In this document: positions 1-7,716 of the stretch, in pieces
How positions within the stretch are numbered: the first letter of the stretch is position 1
Layout: every line of letters begins with the position of its first letter
DNA from: Candidatus Poseidoniales archaeon
GTDB taxonomy: Archaea; Thermoplasmatota; Poseidoniia; Poseidoniales; Poseidoniaceae
Reading direction: 5' to 3'
Assembly: GCA_012270265.1 (NCBI GenBank)
Contig: JAAXIR010000065.1
Location: 1-14,254 of the forward strand
DNA: 14,254 nt
Position numbers and translations under genes: made by a program
The notes under the pieces: generated by a model
What the model was told of the DNA's origin: nothing
Databases searched by the model: none
The model's input: only the letters and a program-made list of their open reading frames with translations

Positions 1-3
1 CAT
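1..3 (-). other. ATG directly after the stop of the giant gene, possible start of a continuing frame
   Basis: On the minus strand the sequence reads TAC TGA ATG, so an ATG follows the stop of the giant surface protein with no spacing and in the same frame. It may be the first codon of a downstream gene, or the continuation of the same beta-helix protein behind a nonsense codon. Only this one codon lies in the window, so the coding content after it cannot be seen. Confidence 0.35.
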
Positions 4-3000
4 TCAGTAGTCACCGCCGTCGACAGCGATGTCGTTAGCGGATGCGGCTACGACTCCAGTGATTTCGACACCAGCGTCTGTTGGACTGGTGATGTCGATT
101 CCATCGAAGTTACCGGAAGCAAAGTTACCGCCAATGGCGATACCTGTGTCAGCCCCAGTGATTTGTCCGTTCTCGAAGGAAGCAGTTCCGCTATCACGGA
201 GGTAGTCGCCAAGAGAGCTTGGATCGTTACCAACACGGGCAACGAGGTCAAGGCGGTCCTGGTAGTTGTCTGCACGGTTGTGGAGAACGTCGACGTACAT
301 GGTTACTGCGGAGATCGACGAATCGCTGATGTCGACGATTGGGAAGGACATTCGAGCACCTTCTCCTGGGTTCATCCAGTAACTGTATGCGTAGTCGAGA
401 CAGATGTTGTAGTATCCACCGTATCCGTTGTATCCTTCAGGAGGCTTGTAGACACCCTGACCACCGTGGTAGGAGTTGTAGTAGTAACCCCAGTAGTGGT
501 ATGGGTAGGAACCGTAGGATGGGCTGGTATCAGTGTCAATTTCGCTCCAGCGGAATCCGAATTGGTCCGGGTAGTAGTAGTAGCCTGGGTAGGATACGTA
601 TTGTGTTGGACCTTGAGGCCAATAGCGCCACATGTAGTACATGTATCCGTCAAAGGATCCTGAGTAGCCAGGTCCCCACGAATATCCGTAGTAGTTGCAG
701 TGCCATGAAGCGACACCACCTTCACCACCAGCATAGGTAGCTGCACCGTTTCCGGACTTAGGATCGCTCGTTCCCCATGGGTAGTATCCCAACTTGTCAG
801 GCGTGGTGATGTTTTCCGAAACTTCTCCACTACCGTCATCGTAGGTGACCTCGATGTTCCATCGGTCGGTGAGCATGTAGTACTTGCTCGAAGCGTAGTT
901 GTAGGTCGGGTGAGCGTTTCCACCGCCGTAGATGGAGTTGGCAGCAACTTGCAGGTAATCTCCGGAGCCAAGGAAGGCTGAGAGATCAATAGCGTAGGTG
1001 TGCCATCCAGTGGACTTACCGGAGAGGGAAGTCGAACGGTAGATGGTTGGTAGGCTCATTCCACCGTAGACATCGACACCAACCGTGTTGTCGGTTGAGG
1101 TGAAGCCGTCAATTTGTGGAGCACCGTTGTAGGATTGGATACCAACAGCAGCGTTGGACACAGCGATGTTGCTGTAGGATCCGCTTGCTTGCTCAACCCA
1201 AAGAGCAGTACCGGTGTTACCGGTGTTGATGATGCTCGAGGAGTCGATGGTTGCCGATCCGCCGTCAACCTTGACTGTTGCCATGTCATCTGAGGATGCG
1301 CTTGCACCGTAGATGGTACCGGAGTTGCCCATGACGAGGGTAGCACCGTCTCCGATGTAGAGAGCAGCTCCAGTTGAGGAGTCTTGTGCAAGGTCACGGA
1401 TGATTCCGCCATCGACGTTGAGTGTTCCGTCTTGGACATCAAGGGTCAATGGGTAGGTTGAGGACACAGCCTTGACGGTTGCCTTGGCTGTGCTGGATTC
1501 ACCAACGTAGAGCATACCGCCGTTCGAAAGCGTGAGAACTGGAGAGTTCGTTGCAGTCGACTTAACGTTGAGGGTAGCACCGAGCAAGCGAATGACACAA
1601 CCGTTGAGGTTGAGGTCTTCGCTGAGCGTCATTGGTGTTCCGTCAAACTCGTAGATGGTTGCACCAGATGCAGTGGTTCCGTTTGTTGGTAGACCAGCAC
1701 CGGTGTCAGCGTCAGTCCATGCAGCCAACCAGGTACAATCCATGTTCGTACCGTTGAAATCGACAGGAGCAGGGAACAACTCGAGATCGTAGGACGATCC
1801 GATGGTGAAACCACTGCTTAGGTCGCTGATGTACCATGCGTCGGTTGAGAGCGTCTCGTTCTGACCAGCAGGTCCGAAGGCTCGGAGGTTGTGGTCGGAG
1901 TACGAGTTACCGTTGCTGTCTCCAGTGATAACCCAAACATCGGCCTCACCGTTTGCATCGGTGATGTGGGATCCAACCTCGAAGAGTTCGGAACCAGATC
2001 CATCAACAACGCTTGCACTGACAACGTGTCCACTCTTTGGCACTTGCGTGATTGCAGAGTTGACAACTTCAGTTCGGAATACACCGAGTGTTGCAAGTCC
2101 ACCGTAGTAGACTGTTGCGGAACTCGAGGTGTAGACGTCACAGTCACCGGTAGCACCGGAGGAATCTGCACAGTCGTCACCGTTCTGGTCAACTTCAATC
2201 AGACGAACGTCAGCGTTGGAGCTTCCGTATGCGAGGTAAACACCGTTTCCAGCGTTGGAGCTGGTGATTGCAATGTTACCGAGTGTCATCTTGGAGTTTC
2301 GTGCGTAGACAGCGTGGTCTGTGCTCGATGTGTGTGTCAATGTACCACTGTCGAAGATCATGTTGTTTGGAGCAGCGCTGCTTGAACAACTGCTGTAAAC
2401 ACGGTCTGAATCAATGGTTGTAACATCGATGATCCATCCACAGCCAGCGACACCAAATCGACCAGAGTCGAGGTTGGTGACGACCATTGCATCAGTCGTG
2501 ATAGCGTTACCTGAGAAGTCGATGTGACCTGCGGTAACGTCGGTCATGACGGACGGTTGCATACGGTAGATGAGCATGTCACCTGCAGTAACGTCGTCCA
2601 TGATGGCGTTGTCACCGGATGGACCGTTTGCTGTGCTTGAAGCGCCACCTGGAGCGATGGTCAAGTCAGCAGTTCCCCAGTCAACTTCAGTCATGTTGAT
2701 GACACCGAGAGCGTTGATGGACGCACTGGAGTAATCAGGAGCATCGAAGTTGAACATCTTGACTTCACTTGCGACACCGAAGTCGGAAGTGAAGACGGTA
2801 CCGGTCTGTGTTGAACCAGATGTCATGGTTGCGCTAACGTTGGAGACAGTGACGTGTTGGAGATCGGTGTCAATCAAATTGACGTAAGCGTTCTCAATGG
2901 TCACGTTCTCGACGTGCAGCATTCCACCAGTGGAACCTGGGTAGTTGACAATCGCACCGCCCCATGATTCACCATCTGTGTTACAGTTGGTCATGGTTCC

Positions 3001-6000
3001 TTCGAAGATCATTGCATCTGCACTCGATGGGAGGTTGATACAAGCCTTGTCTGCGCCGGTGATGGCGAAGTTGTTCATCGTGAAACCAGTTCCTTGTCCA
3101 CTGCCGTGACGGATGGCCGTCTCGACGTTGGTGAAAGTAACGTGACTGAAGGTGAAGTTACCGACGTTGTTGTTGGAGTAACATGGTCGGGAGCCACCAG
3201 AGCTGTCAGCACAGTACGAGTTGTAATCACCGTGGCGGGAACCAGCGGAGATTGCTGCAGTGCTTGTGTTGTTGAAGTCGACGTAACTGAAGACGTGACG
3301 GTCATCTGTACCACCGGTGGTAGCACAGTCGTCCGTGAAGGAGAGACCCTTCCACTCAGCACCGCTTTGTCCTTCGAAGAGGACACGGTGTGTCGAGTTA
3401 CCAGTTACAGTGACGGAGTCACAAGCACCATCAACGGAGATACCCTTACCAGAAGCGACTTGGATGACGGTTCCTGGCTCGATGGTCAAATCTCCTCCAC
3501 TGATGGAGAGGAAGTCACTGTTCGGGCTGATTCGGTAAGGCGAACCTTCGTTGTCCCAAATACATTCGATGTTGTTGTTGGAACAGTCGAGATCGCTGTC
3601 GATGTCAGTACCCTTGCCTTCGAATGGCATTGCACGGACGTAGACACCACAGTCAGCGTTCGAGTTGTCGTAACAGTAGTAACTTCCGTAGTAACTCCAC
3701 CACGGTGCAATCGTACCAGGTCGAGCAGCAGAGTTGCTCGAGTATGGCAGGGATGGCATGTTGGTACCCCATGTGGTGATACCTCGCTCGAGAGCAGTGG
3801 ATCCACTGTCAATCATGTAGAGGTAACCGAGACGGCCGATACGGAGTCGGTCGTTGCTGTCGTCACCGTCAAAGGACTTCTGGAAGTAGTCGAACTGGAA
3901 GCCGGATGGCAAATCGATGTTTGCGTTACATCCAGTCTTGTATTGGTTCCAGTAGTAGCTGTATGCACAGTAATATCCTGTTGGACGGCCGTTGGAGGTT
4001 CCAGAGATAACTTCGGCAGCGTTGGTAACGGACTTGATACCTGTTGAGAAGGTCTCGTATCCGTGGTCGGTACCGTCAGTGGAAATACGGAAGTTTGCCG
4101 TGTGCGGGTTGTTACCAGCCATGTATCCGCCACCAGGGTTGCGCATGGTGTCACCACGGGTTCGTGTGTGATCCATGTAACCAACTGTTGCGTAGTCGTA
4201 GTATGCGTTACAAGACGAGTCGTACTTGAACTCAATTTCGTTTGTGACGTCATAGAAGATAACTTGGTAGTCACACAGGTATTGTGTGTTGTATCCCATG
4301 TCTCGCCACTCAACGATGAGCATCATGTTCGGGTCACCAACTTCGAAGGAGTTGGATGAAGTCGTCTGCGTGTTCACACCGCTGGATACAGTGGATGTAT
4401 CGACTGCGGTTGCGTAGTAGGTAACGTAATCACCACGCTCGAGGGTAGTGAGTTCAGCAGACCAATCACATTCTGCATCGACACACTCACTTCGTTGCTT
4501 ACCAACTGGGTTGAGCTTCATGGAGCTCATCGTCCCATTGTTAATGCTGTAGTAGAGTGTTGGACCTTCACCAATCGTATTGTTGACGTTGAGACCCGAT
4601 GGTGGATCACCTGCATCAGAGATGGTGTACGTGAACGTACGAGTCTTGCTGTGCGAGTCTCGCATGACACCGTGGTCCATGTCAGGAGCGCTGGTATCTG
4701 GTGTCGGTGCAACGTTTCCTACCTTGTAGGTGGTTGAACCGGAGGATGCCATGCGTCCGTAGTATCCGGCACTAAGTGCAAATCCGCTCCAACGGTAGGA
4801 GGAGGAGTATGCGTAGTAGTAACCGGAGGAACATCGAGCGTTGCTGGATGTTGAACGGTAGAAGTAGTAGAAACCGTTGGTACCAGCACAGAGCCAGTTG
4901 GCCTTGGAAGTGCTGTAGGTTCCGTTCCAGTCGAACTTACCGAAGGTTCCGGTGATGTCCAATCCAGAGAGCGGAATGTTGTACGCTGCGGTGTAACCGT
5001 ATGTGCTCACTGAGCTAGCACTGCTACCACCAGCGAGTTTACCGGTTTCAATTTCAGGTGTGGAGTCACCAATACCGACCATACCCCACTTGTTGTCAGT
5101 GGAGTCGTAGTGGAAGATGAGGTTCATCTGAGGACCATTCTTTGCGCTAATTGCAAGGAATCCGCCGTCACCCTGGTGCAACTCGGTCATACCAGATCGA
5201 GTTCCACCGTAGCCGTTGTATCCACTGCTTGGACTTGTGGTCCACTGCATCTTCCACTGGGAGTAGAAGTAGTAGGAGGACGAGTAGAAACAGGAGTAAC
5301 TACCTGTACCACAGTTGGATACGTCCCACTCGAAGAGGTACTCATCACTGTGGTCGTAGTAGGTCATTTGACGGTCGTGGTACCCTTGTGGGTTGTAGTA
5401 ACTACCAGAGTGGACGTCTGTCTGAAGGACAGTGAACTTCTTGGCAGTTCCTGCATTGACGACGTCGTCAACGAAGAACCAGTGTGCGTTGCTCTGAACC
5501 CATGTCGATGGGGTCGTTGCAGATGCAGGCGGTGCTGGGTCGTAACCGACGTTTGCCCCGTTGGTTCCTTGGTTCAAGTCTTGGAATTTCCAGTAGTACT
5601 CGACGTAGTCGCCAGCGCTGATGTCAGGAGTGGTTGCCTTGAATCGGCAGTCCGTTGCGGTTGTTCCGCAAGATTGGACAGTTGTTGCGCTGACGGAGGT
5701 CCAGGTGCCGTTGTTGATGCTGTAGAACATCTTGACACCGTTGGTGGACGTTGTGTCGATACCGGAAAGATCGGTCAACTTGGTGAAGAAGGTTCGCTCA
5801 CCCTCGACATACGAAGTGAGTCCAGAGTATGCTACGTGACTGGAGGTTGGGGCATCCGTGTCAGATCCACCGGAGTAGATGACTTCGAGGTAGCTGTTTG
5901 AACCACCGCTGTTGTAAGAGCGAGTGTAAATGTAGATGCTTGACGTCATGTCAGCACCCATTCCGACTGTGCCAGAGTTTGACTGAGCGTTCAGGATGTA

Positions 6001-7473
6001 GTTGTGTGGTCCTGTGCTCGAGGAACAAGCGGTACCTGCTGCATTGTTGTTGTCACAGATTTCCGCTGTCTTCCACCCGGTTCCTTGGGAGTAAGTTCCA
6101 GCTGCTGCAGAGTTACCAATCGATGAAATCAACTTTCGCTCGTTGGTGTTGGAGTTTGATCCAGACAACAAGTTCGCAGAAATGGCTCCTGAACAAGAAG
6201 CCGAAGTGATACCGTAGTTGTATCGTGCATCGGTTCCACATGCCTCAAGAACTCTTGCAGTGATGCTTACGGAGGATGAACTTCCGTATCCATAACTTAC
6301 GTACTGCTTCCAGTTGACTTCCTCAACAGTTGCGCCGCTTGGTAGAGCTGAGCTGCTGCCGAAGTTGTAGCGGTGCCATGGGAGGTAGTAGTATGAACCG
6401 TAGTATCGATAGAGGTAAGCGTTGGTGCTGTTGTAACAGTAGCCATAGTAGACGTAACAGTATCCTCGGTTACCGCTTGTTAGCTTGATGGTTGGGTCAA
6501 GAGCGAGCGGGTAAGCTCGGTCTTCAGACATCAACCAGTCGGAATCGACAGCGGTCGTCAATAGGACCATAGGACCGTAGACTTGTACGAAGTAGGTACC
6601 GATGTACGGCTCTGTTGCAGCCTCTTCTGTGACGACTGGCTCAGGGATGGTGGCCAGGAGCTCGCCAGATTCGAGGTTGCGGATTTCAAGTTCGCCTTGT
6701 GTGGTTGTGATTTCCTCGCCGAGAGCAACTCCGTCCATGTAAAGGCCGTAGCCCATTGGGAGACGGATGGTCTCTGTCATACCGAAGTATGCTGCGATTT
6801 CATCGAGAACCGGGCGTTCTTTGATGAGCAGGTTTTGCTTGACTTGTGTTGTGTCAACAGCGTAGTCAAGGGCAAAGCCTTCTGCGAGTGGGTAGCGAAT
6901 CACGTTTCCGCCGACCTCGACGTCGCCATTCGCTGGTTCAGCGTGGTACGGCATAGGTGCGGTTCCCGTGATATCGATGGTAACGAGCATCGGGTTCAAA
7001 CCAGTGACGATTGGATCGACGAACTGGTTTGCTTGGATGCTCACACCGCTGGCAACTTCTGCCCCGAATGTGGTCGTGAAAGTGTTCTCCTTCACTTCCC
7101 ACCCTGCAGGTGTTGCCATGATGTTGAGGTTGATGTCCTCAAAGGCCCCACTGTCGGCAAGGTAGTGCACTGGCTCATCGCTTGTGAGCTGTGCAATTCT
7201 GCCGTCCTCAGTGAGGAATCCCTTTGTGTTCGCCTGCCTCATGCCCAGAAGTTCCTGAGCGGCATCATACTCATAGGTTGTTTGTTCGATGGCGGCTGGC
7301 AACTTGAAGAAATCATCTACTTCTGAGACGATCTCTGCATTGCTGACAGTTTCGGTTGCGGTGTTGTCCACTAGGCTTGTCATTGGCATGAAGGCCATCA
7401 AAGCACATAGTAGAACGGCAATTCCGATTCCACCCATTGCGGTTTTCGTTTTCTTATTCTTGTTTCCCAACAT
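4..7473 (-). CDS. Giant secreted multidomain surface protein (RHS-type leader, DNRLRE-like, Ig-like, beta-helix), possibly truncated
   Basis: Residues are counted from the upstream ATG at 7479. I prefer the ATG at 7473 because GGGGTGA at 7480-7486 is then 6 bases away; from 7479 there would be no spacing. A basic N-terminus (NKNKKTK) and a hydrophobic stretch at about 15-33 form an export signal. Residues 87-330 resemble the leader of RHS/DNRLRE proteins (PVHYLADSGAFEDI, PMGYGLYMDG, YPLALDPTI). Residues 335-536 look DNRLRE-like, ending YLEVIY. Two Ig-like modules follow (545-638, 929-1028), a nidogen-like region (about 1050-1285, with IAPWW), a beta-helix (about 1316-1790), an Ig-like linker (1800-1905), a second beta-helix (1912-2185), a tyrosine-rich beta-sandwich (2185-2430) and the start of a third helix. 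Many NXS/T sites suggest glycosylation. Likely role is adhesion or polymer binding outside the cell; no catalytic motif is recognised. It ends inside a solenoid without an anchor, so truncation by TGA is suspected. Confidence 0.9.
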   Translation of the reverse strand: MLGNKNKKTKTAMGGIGIAVLLCALMAFMPMTSLVDNTATETVSNAEIVSEVDDFFKLPAAIEQTTYEYDAAQELLGMRQANTKGFLTEDGRIAQLTSDEPVHYLADSGAFEDINLNIMATPAGWEVKENTFTTTFGAEVASGVSIQANQFVDPIVTGLNPMLVTIDITGTAPMPYHAEPANGDVEVGGNVIRYPLAEGFALDYAVDTTQVKQNLLIKERPVLDEIAAYFGMTETIRLPMGYGLYMDGVALGEEITTTQGELEIRNLESGELLATIPEPVVTEEAATEPYIGTYFVQVYGPMVLLTTAVDSDWLMSEDRAYPLALDPTIKLTSGNRGYCYVYYGYCYNSTNAYLYRYYGSYYYLPWHRYNFGSSSALPSGATVEEVNWKQYVSYGYGSSSSVSITARVLEACGTDARYNYGITSASCSGAISANLLSGSNSNTNERKLISSIGNSAAAGTYSQGTGWKTAEICDNNNAAGTACSSSTGPHNYILNAQSNSGTVGMGADMTSSIYIYTRSYNSGGSNSYLEVIYSGGSDTDAPTSSHVAYSGLTSYVEGERTFFTKLTDLSGIDTTSTNGVKMFYSINNGTWTSVSATTVQSCGTTATDCRFKATTPDISAGDYVEYYWKFQDLNQGTNGANVGYDPAPPASATTPSTWVQSNAHWFFVDDVVNAGTAKKFTVLQTDVHSGSYYNPQGYHDRQMTYYDHSDEYLFEWDVSNCGTGSYSCFYSSSYYFYSQWKMQWTTSPSSGYNGYGGTRSGMTELHQGDGGFLAISAKNGPQMNLIFHYDSTDNKWGMVGIGDSTPEIETGKLAGGSSASSVSTYGYTAAYNIPLSGLDITGTFGKFDWNGTYSTSKANWLCAGTNGFYYFYRSTSSNARCSSGYYYAYSSSYRWSGFALSAGYYGRMASSGSTTYKVGNVAPTPDTSAPDMDHGVMRDSHSKTRTFTYTISDAGDPPSGLNVNNTIGEGPTLYYSINNGTMSSMKLNPVGKQRSECVDAECDWSAELTTLERGDYVTYYATAVDTSTVSSGVNTQTTSSNSFEVGDPNMMLIVEWRDMGYNTQYLCDYQVIFYDVTNEIEFKYDSSCNAYYDYATVGYMDHTRTRGDTMRNPGGGYMAGNNPHTANFRISTDGTDHGYETFSTGIKSVTNAAEVISGTSNGRPTGYYCAYSYYWNQYKTGCNANIDLPSGFQFDYFQKSFDGDDSNDRLRIGRLGYLYMIDSGSTALERGITTWGTNMPSLPYSSNSAARPGTIAPWWSYYGSYYCYDNSNADCGVYVRAMPFEGKGTDIDSDLDCSNNNIECIWDNEGSPYRISPNSDFLSISGGDLTIEPGTVIQVASGKGISVDGACDSVTVTGNSTHRVLFEGQSGAEWKGLSFTDDCATTGGTDDRHVFSYVDFNNTSTAAISAGSRHGDYNSYCADSSGGSRPCYSNNNVGNFTFSHVTFTNVETAIRHGSGQGTGFTMNNFAITGADKACINLPSSADAMIFEGTMTNCNTDGESWGGAIVNYPGSTGGMLHVENVTIENAYVNLIDTDLQHVTVSNVSATMTSGSTQTGTVFTSDFGVASEVKMFNFDAPDYSSASINALGVINMTEVDWGTADLTIAPGGASSTANGPSGDNAIMDDVTAGDMLIYRMQPSVMTDVTAGHIDFSGNAITTDAMVVTNLDSGRFGVAGCGWIIDVTTIDSDRVYSSCSSSAAPNNMIFDSGTLTHTSSTDHAVYARNSKMTLGNIAITSSNAGNGVYLAYGSSNADVRLIEVDQNGDDCADSSGATGDCDVYTSSSATVYYGGLATLGVFRTEVVNSAITQVPKSGHVVSASVVDGSGSELFEVGSHITDANGEADVWVITGDSNGNSYSDHNLRAFGPAGQNETLSTDAWYISDLSSGFTIGSSYDLELFPAPVDFNGTNMDCTWLAAWTDADTGAGLPTNGTTASGATIYEFDGTPMTLSEDLNLNGCVIRLLGATLNVKSTATNSPVLTLSNGGMLYVGESSTAKATVKAVSSTYPLTLDVQDGTLNVDGGIIRDLAQDSSTGAALYIGDGATLVMGNSGTIYGASASSDDMATVKVDGGSATIDSSSIINTGNTGTALWVEQASGSYSNIAVSNAAVGIQSYNGAPQIDGFTSTDNTVGVDVYGGMSLPTIYRSTSLSGKSTGWHTYAIDLSAFLGSGDYLQVAANSIYGGGNAHPTYNYASSKYYMLTDRWNIEVTYDDGSGEVSENITTPDKLGYYPWGTSDPKSGNGAATYAGGEGGVASWHCNYYGYSWGPGYSGSFDGYMYYMWRYWPQGPTQYVSYPGYYYYPDQFGFRWSEIDTDTSPSYGSYPYHYWGYYYNSYHGGQGVYKPPEGYNGYGGYYNICLDYAYSYWMNPGEGARMSFPIVDISDSSISAVTMYVDVLHNRADNYQDRLDLVARVGNDPSSLGDYLRDSGTASFENGQITGADTGIAIGGNFASGNFDGIDITSPTDAGVEITGVVAASANDIAVDGGDY
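370..699 (-). repeat. Tyrosine-rich low-complexity insert (residues 2261-2370 of the giant protein)
   Basis: About 30 of 110 residues are tyrosine, with several tryptophans and many glycines, between C2261 and C2360. The DNA contains short GTA repeats on the plus strand, for example four copies at 571-583 that encode YYYY. It sits inside a domain whose later half (ARMSFPIVDISDSS, then YQDRLDLVARVG) looks like an ordinary beta-sandwich, so the segment reads as a surface loop enlargement. Function unknown; aromatic binding of glycans or cross-linking is possible but inferred. Confidence 0.7.
924..1743 (-). other. Second beta-helix domain of the giant protein
   Basis: Residues about 1912-2185 show short repeating turns of alternating hydrophobic residues with G, N and D at corners, for example GATLNVKSTATNSPVLTL, GTLNVDGGIIRDL, GATLVMGNSGTIYG and GSATIDSSSIINTGNTGTAL. 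This is the pattern of right-handed parallel beta-helices. The usual role is binding of polysaccharide or surfaces, or an extended stalk. I see no conserved catalytic aspartates of a lyase. Confidence 0.65.
2110..3534 (-). other. First beta-helix domain of the giant protein
   Basis: Residues about 1316-1790 start with the common archaeal surface-protein entry GGDLTIEPGTVIQVASGKGI, then FEGQSGAEWKGLSF, and go on through turns such as FTFSHVTFTNVETAI and LHVENVTIENAYVNLI. Several NXS/T sites lie in it. Turn length varies between about 20 and 30 residues. This is a beta-helix by sequence style; I cannot name a closer family. Confidence 0.65.
3619..4332 (-). other. Nidogen-like beta-sandwich region of the giant protein, halves in reversed order
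   Basis: Residues about 1050-1287. The first part has LIVEWRDMGY, then YQVIFYDVTNEIEFKY and DYATVGY, matching the strand pattern VEW...VIFYE...I.FQY...ATVG. The second part has LPSGFQFDYF, a glycine-rich RLGYLYMIDSG, and ends PGTIAPWW, matching the F.F.YF...IAPFW pattern. In the proteins I know with these patterns the IAPFW half comes first. Assignment is by motif only. Confidence 0.45.
4396..4695 (-). repeat. Ig-like module copy 2 of the giant protein
   Basis: Residues 929-1028 begin TSAPDMDHGV and contain LYYSINNGTMSS, a cysteine pair C999/C1004, and RGDYVTYYATAVD. They align by eye with residues 545-638, which have FYSINNGTWTS, C604/C611 and AGDYVEYYWKFQD. This is the DTxxP-type extracellular Ig-like module. 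The protein-level duplication is clear; DNA identity is not obviously high, so the duplication is old. Confidence 0.7.
5566..5847 (-). repeat. Ig-like module copy 1 of the giant protein
   Basis: Residues 545-638, starting PTSSHVAYSG after DTDA. It shares the YSINNGT core, the cysteine pair (C604/C611) and the GDYV.YY strand with copy 2 at residues 929-1028. It links the DNRLRE-like domain to an unrecognised tyrosine- and glycine-rich domain (residues about 666-912). Confidence 0.7.
5872..6477 (-). other. DNRLRE-like domain of the giant protein
   Basis: Residues about 335-536. After YPLALDPTI comes a first strand, then SYYYLPWHRYNFG, SSALPSGATVEEVNWKQYV and ITARVLEACG, and the domain closes with SNSYLEVIY. 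This matches the DNRLRE order: a 'phe/leu at strand, ipsgatI..a.L.lyv, v.vyrv ... L.v.Y' pattern. DNRLRE domains are found before RHS or carbohydrate-active modules in bacterial and archaeal surface proteins. The copy here has extra tyrosines and cysteines. Confidence 0.55.
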
Positions 7474-7479
7474 AGTCAT

Positions 7480-7486
7480 TCACCCC
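7480..7486 (-). promoter_or_regulatory. Ribosome binding site deciding the start of the giant gene
   Basis: The minus strand reads GGGGTGA, complementary to the 3' end of 16S rRNA over GGTGA. It touches the ATG at 7479 but lies 6 bases from the ATG at 7473 (codon 3), so initiation at 7473 is more likely. Confidence 0.6.
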
Positions 7487-7524
7487 ATACGGACTGTATG
7501 CAAATGCAACCACGTTCTCCGCCA

Positions 7525-7530
7525 CTTATA
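7525..7530 (-). promoter_or_regulatory. Putative TATA box of the giant gene
   Basis: TATAAG on the minus strand, about 51 bases upstream of the preferred start codon. A transcript would start near 7500 and carry a leader of about 27 bases with the SD. The upstream bases AACTCC are not a good BRE, so confidence is moderate. Confidence 0.4.
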
Positions 7531-7716
7531 GGAGTTGGGGTGCAAAATCTTTGAATTTCAATTTTCACAAAGCAAATGAAACGTTATACTGAGAGCAATT
7601 TTTCTATCTCGCTGGTACAAACAATTTGTAAAATGAACATTTATTTTTATTCGAATTTTCAAATAATCACAATCAACCGATTTGACATTACGATCTCAAG
7701 AATGAAAATAAAAAAA
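7531..7716. other. AT-rich gene-free stretch between terminator and promoter
   Basis: About 185 bases of clearly AT-rich DNA between the U-tract of the upstream terminator and the TATA box of the giant gene. I see no gene, tRNA or tandem repeat. It holds a perfect inverted repeat TACAAA-CAA-TTTGTA at 7616-7630, which could be an operator or chance in AT-rich DNA. Confidence 0.5.

Noticed and set aside
3094..4047. 317-codon open frame on the plus strand
   Set aside because: It lies wholly inside the giant gene, antisense to it. Its protein is a valine-, threonine- and serine-rich shadow without domain features, and no RBS or promoter precedes it.
6583..7326. 247-codon open frame on the plus strand
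   Set aside because: Antisense shadow of the leader of the giant gene; no RBS, no recognisable domain.
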